The notes under the pieces were generated by a model that did not search any database, was not told the origin of the DNA, and saw only the letters and a program-made list of their open reading frames with translations. The translations under genes and the position numbers were made by a program. Source: Novosphingopyxis sp042090735 (GTDB lineage: Bacteria; Pseudomonadota; Alphaproteobacteria; Sphingomonadales; Sphingomonadaceae). From it: 6,567 nucleotides of DNA. The stretch is taken from positions 1-6,567 of the forward strand of contig JBELIU010000161.1 in the NCBI GenBank assembly GCA_042090735.1, in the 5' to 3' direction. Below are positions 4,646-6,567 of the stretch, piece by piece (position 1 is the stretch's first letter; each line of letters opens with the position of its first letter).

Positions 4646-5989
4646 ATGCTGGATGAAAAACAGGCGCTGGAACGCGCACAGCTCCTTGTCTCCGCCGCCA
4701 TGGATGCAGGCGCGGATGCGGCCGATGCGCTCTATTCGGGCGGCGCGGCGACGGACATTTCCGTGCGCCTCGGCAAGCTGGAGGATGCCGGCCGTTCGGA
4801 GGGTGAGGAGATCGGCCTGCGCCTGTTCGTGGGCCAGCGCTCCGCCAGCGTATCGAGCAGCGCGCTCGCGCCCGAACTGCTGCGCGATCTGGCCGAGCGT
4901 GCGGTGGCGATGGCCCGCGCGGCGCCGGAAGACCCCTATGCCGGGCTCGCCCCGGAAGAGCGGTTGATGAAAGGCCCTCTGCCCGATCTGGACCTGGACG
5001 ATGGCGCGCAAGCCGATCCCGATGCCCTGCGCGAAGCCGCGCTCGCCGCCGAAGACGCGGCGCGCGCCGTTCCCGGCGTGACCGGCAGCGAGGGCGGCGG
5101 GGCAAGTGCGGGCCGGTCGGTCGCCGCGCTCGCCACCAGCACCGGTTTCGGCGCGGCCTATGCCCGCTCCAGCCACAGCCTGTCGGCCAGCGTGCTTGCC
5201 GGAGAGAGCGGCGCGCGGGAGCGGGATTATGCCTATCGCTCGGCCCGTCACGCCGCCGATCTGCCCGACCCCGTCGAGATCGGCCGCAAGGCGGGCGAGC
5301 GCGCGGCTGCGCGGCTGAACCCGGTGGAAACGACCGGCGGCGCGATGCCGGTGATCTTCGATCCGCGCGTCGGCGGCAGTCTGATCGGGCATTTGCTGGG
5401 CGCGATGTCCGGCCCCGCCGCCGCCCGGCGCGCAACTTTCCTGCTCGATATCATGGGCGAGCAGCTGTTCGACGGCGGGATCGAGATCCTCGACGATCCG
5501 CTGCGCCCGCGCGGCCTCGCGTCCAAGGCGGTGGACGGCGAAGGCTTGCCCACCGCGCCCTCGAAACTTGTGGAACAGGGGCGGCCGACCGGTTGGCTGC
5601 TCAACGTCGCGTCCGCGCGCCAGCTGGGGCTGGAGCTGAACGGCCATGCCACGCGCGGCGTCGGCGGATCGCCCGGCGTGGGGGCCAGCAACGTCCACAT
5701 GGCGCCGGGCAAGGACAGTCCGGCCGCGCTGATGGCCGGCATCGAACGCGGCGTCTATCTGACCGAGCTGATCGGCCAGGGCGTCAACGGCATTACCGGA
5801 GACTATAGCCGCGGCGCGGGCGGCTTCCTGATCGAAAATGGCGAGATCACGCGCGCGGTGCGGGAAATCACCGTGGCGGGCAATCTGAAGGACATGTTCG
5901 CCGCGATGACGCCGGCGGACGATCTGGAATTCACCCGCGCGCTCAACGTGCCCACGCTGCGCGTCGACGGCATGACCGTGGCGGCGTGA
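4646..5989 (+). CDS. pmbA: TldE/PmbA subunit of the TldD-TldE metalloprotease
   Basis: The 447-residue protein matches the usual length of PmbA (about 450). With TldD it forms a cytosolic protease that degrades unfolded peptides, matures microcin B17 and removes the antitoxin CcdA in E. coli. Family blocks are seen at VIFDPRVGG from residue 236 and TGDYSRGAGGFLIENGEI at 384-401, close to the C-terminal signature. There is no HExxxH zinc motif, as expected for the TldE subunit, which does not hold the catalytic metal. TldD is not in the window. The ATG at 4646 is preferred over an ATG at 4514, which would add 44 arginine- and proline-rich residues, overlap the kinase start and skip the promoter at 4608-4636. 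The stop codon overlaps the next gene's GTG start (GTGA). Family assignment is firm; the natural substrate here is unknown. Confidence 0.95.
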   Translation: MLDEKQALERAQLLVSAAMDAGADAADALYSGGAATDISVRLGKLEDAGRSEGEEIGLRLFVGQRSASVSSSALAPELLRDLAERAVAMARAAPEDPYAGLAPEERLMKGPLPDLDLDDGAQADPDALREAALAAEDAARAVPGVTGSEGGGASAGRSVAALATSTGFGAAYARSSHSLSASVLAGESGARERDYAYRSARHAADLPDPVEIGRKAGERAAARLNPVETTGGAMPVIFDPRVGGSLIGHLLGAMSGPAAARRATFLLDIMGEQLFDGGIEILDDPLRPRGLASKAVDGEGLPTAPSKLVEQGRPTGWLLNVASARQLGLELNGHATRGVGGSPGVGASNVHMAPGKDSPAALMAGIERGVYLTELIGQGVNGITGDYSRGAGGFLIENGEITRAVREITVAGNLKDMFAAMTPADDLEFTRALNVPTLRVDGMTVAA

Positions 5990-6567
5990 CGACGTTCGAG
6001 CCTTCCGATATCGTGGCCGCGGCGCGCGAGGCGGGTGACTATGCGCTCGCCCGCTGGCGCAAGGGTGAAAAGCCCGATGCAAAGACCTGGGAGAAATCGC
6101 CCGGCCATCCGGTGTGCGATATCGACATCGCCGTCGACGAGCTGCTGAAAAAGCGGCTCGGCGCGATCCTGCCGCAGGCGGGCTGGCTGTCCGAAGAGAC
6201 GGAGGACGATAGCGATCGCATCCGGCGCGACTGGACCTGGCTGGTCGATCCCGTCGACGGCACGCGCGATTATATTCGCGGCCGCGCCGGCTGGGCGATC
6301 TCGATCGCGTTGATGAAAGGCGGACGGCCCGTATTTTCGGTGATCCACGCACCCGTCGGGAACCGCTGTTTCACCGCGCGGCATGGCGAGGGCGCCATGC
6401 TGAACGGCGCGGCCATTCGCGCGAGCGAGCGCGAGCAACTGCCGGGCGCGCGGGTGCCGAGTGACGGCCTGGCCCGCGTCGATCGCGATCTCACCATGGT
6501 TTCCAAACCCAACAGCATCGCGCTGCGCATTTGCATGGTCGCGAACGGGGAGGCGGACATGGTCGCC
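5986..6567 (+). CDS. Inositol-monophosphatase-family (CysQ-like) phosphatase, 3'-truncated
   Basis: The first 194 codons are present; the frame is open to the window end. The magnesium-dependent phosphatase signature DPVDGTRDY begins at Asp88 (Asp88, Asp91 and Thr93 being metal or phosphate ligands in the family). The upstream LSEE supplies the other conserved acid (Glu70/Glu71). The later WDxAAA-type motif expected in this family lies beyond the window. Members hydrolyse inositol phosphates, 3'(2'),5'-bisphosphonucleotides (CysQ) or histidinol phosphate; the visible part does not settle which. The CysQ-like reading is favoured because sphingomonad genomes often carry a CysQ-annotated gene after pmbA (from memory). 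The start is GTG at 5986, overlapping the pmbA stop as GTGA. It gives a normal N-terminus, MTTFEPSDIVAAAREAG. The gene is therefore in an operon with pmbA, and translation is probably coupled. Confidence 0.9.
   Translation, partial: MTTFEPSDIVAAAREAGDYALARWRKGEKPDAKTWEKSPGHPVCDIDIAVDELLKKRLGAILPQAGWLSEETEDDSDRIRRDWTWLVDPVDGTRDYIRGRAGWAISIALMKGGRPVFSVIHAPVGNRCFTARHGEGAMLNGAAIRASEREQLPGARVPSDGLARVDRDLTMVSKPNSIALRICMVANGEADMVA

Noticed and set aside
4202..6352. Very long open frame (716 codons) on the minus strand opposite pmbA and the phosphatase gene
   Set aside because: It is antisense to clear family members and arginine/alanine-rich, as expected of a shadow frame in GC-rich DNA. Its right-hand end merely continues into another frame of the kinase gene.
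1..6567. Mobile element, CRISPR array, tRNA/rRNA or prophage signals
   Set aside because: No transposase or integrase frames, spaced repeats, tRNA-like cloverleaf or att-like duplications were seen. Gene content and composition look like ordinary chromosome.

Overview
The window is GC-rich, tightly packed bacterial DNA. Protein style and gene pairings point to an alphaproteobacterium, probably a sphingomonad (Sphingomonas/Erythrobacter-like). The clues are a short secreted DUF3617-type protein, an HWE histidine kinase next to a single-domain receiver, a pmbA gene coupled to an inositol-phosphatase-family gene, and promoter-like boxes resembling the Caulobacter housekeeping consensus. This placement is inference; no rRNA or other marker is present.

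Layout, left to right. (1) The 3' part of hslO, the redox chaperone Hsp33, on + (2-616). (2) A small exported four-cysteine protein on + (785-1180). (3) A 244-base gap holding what looks like an independent small RNA (about 1294-1378): an extended -10 box, two compact hairpins, a CCTCCC anti-Shine-Dalgarno stretch and an intrinsic terminator with six T. Right after it lie a possible queC promoter and a perfect 13-base inverted repeat. (4) queC and queE on +, translationally coupled through GTGA, for 7-deazaguanine (queuosine precursor) synthesis. (5) A minus-strand two-component operon, HWE/CHASE3 kinase then single-domain receiver, ending in a UUCG-loop terminator whose T tract reaches the queE stop codon. 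(6) Divergent from the kinase, pmbA/tldE on +, followed with another GTGA overlap by an inositol-monophosphatase-family gene cut by the window end.

How the genes relate. QueE makes 7-carboxy-7-deazaguanine and QueC converts it to preQ0; queD, queF and tgt are not in the window. The kinase and receiver presumably form one phosphorelay input module, but signal and output are not visible. PmbA (TldE) should partner a TldD encoded elsewhere. The protein-coding genes are largely conventional. The least explained element is the structured RNA upstream of queC: it could be a stand-alone regulator with an exposed anti-SD segment, or a terminator-bearing leader of queC. A six-base complementarity between that segment and the terminator loop suggests it may switch conformation.
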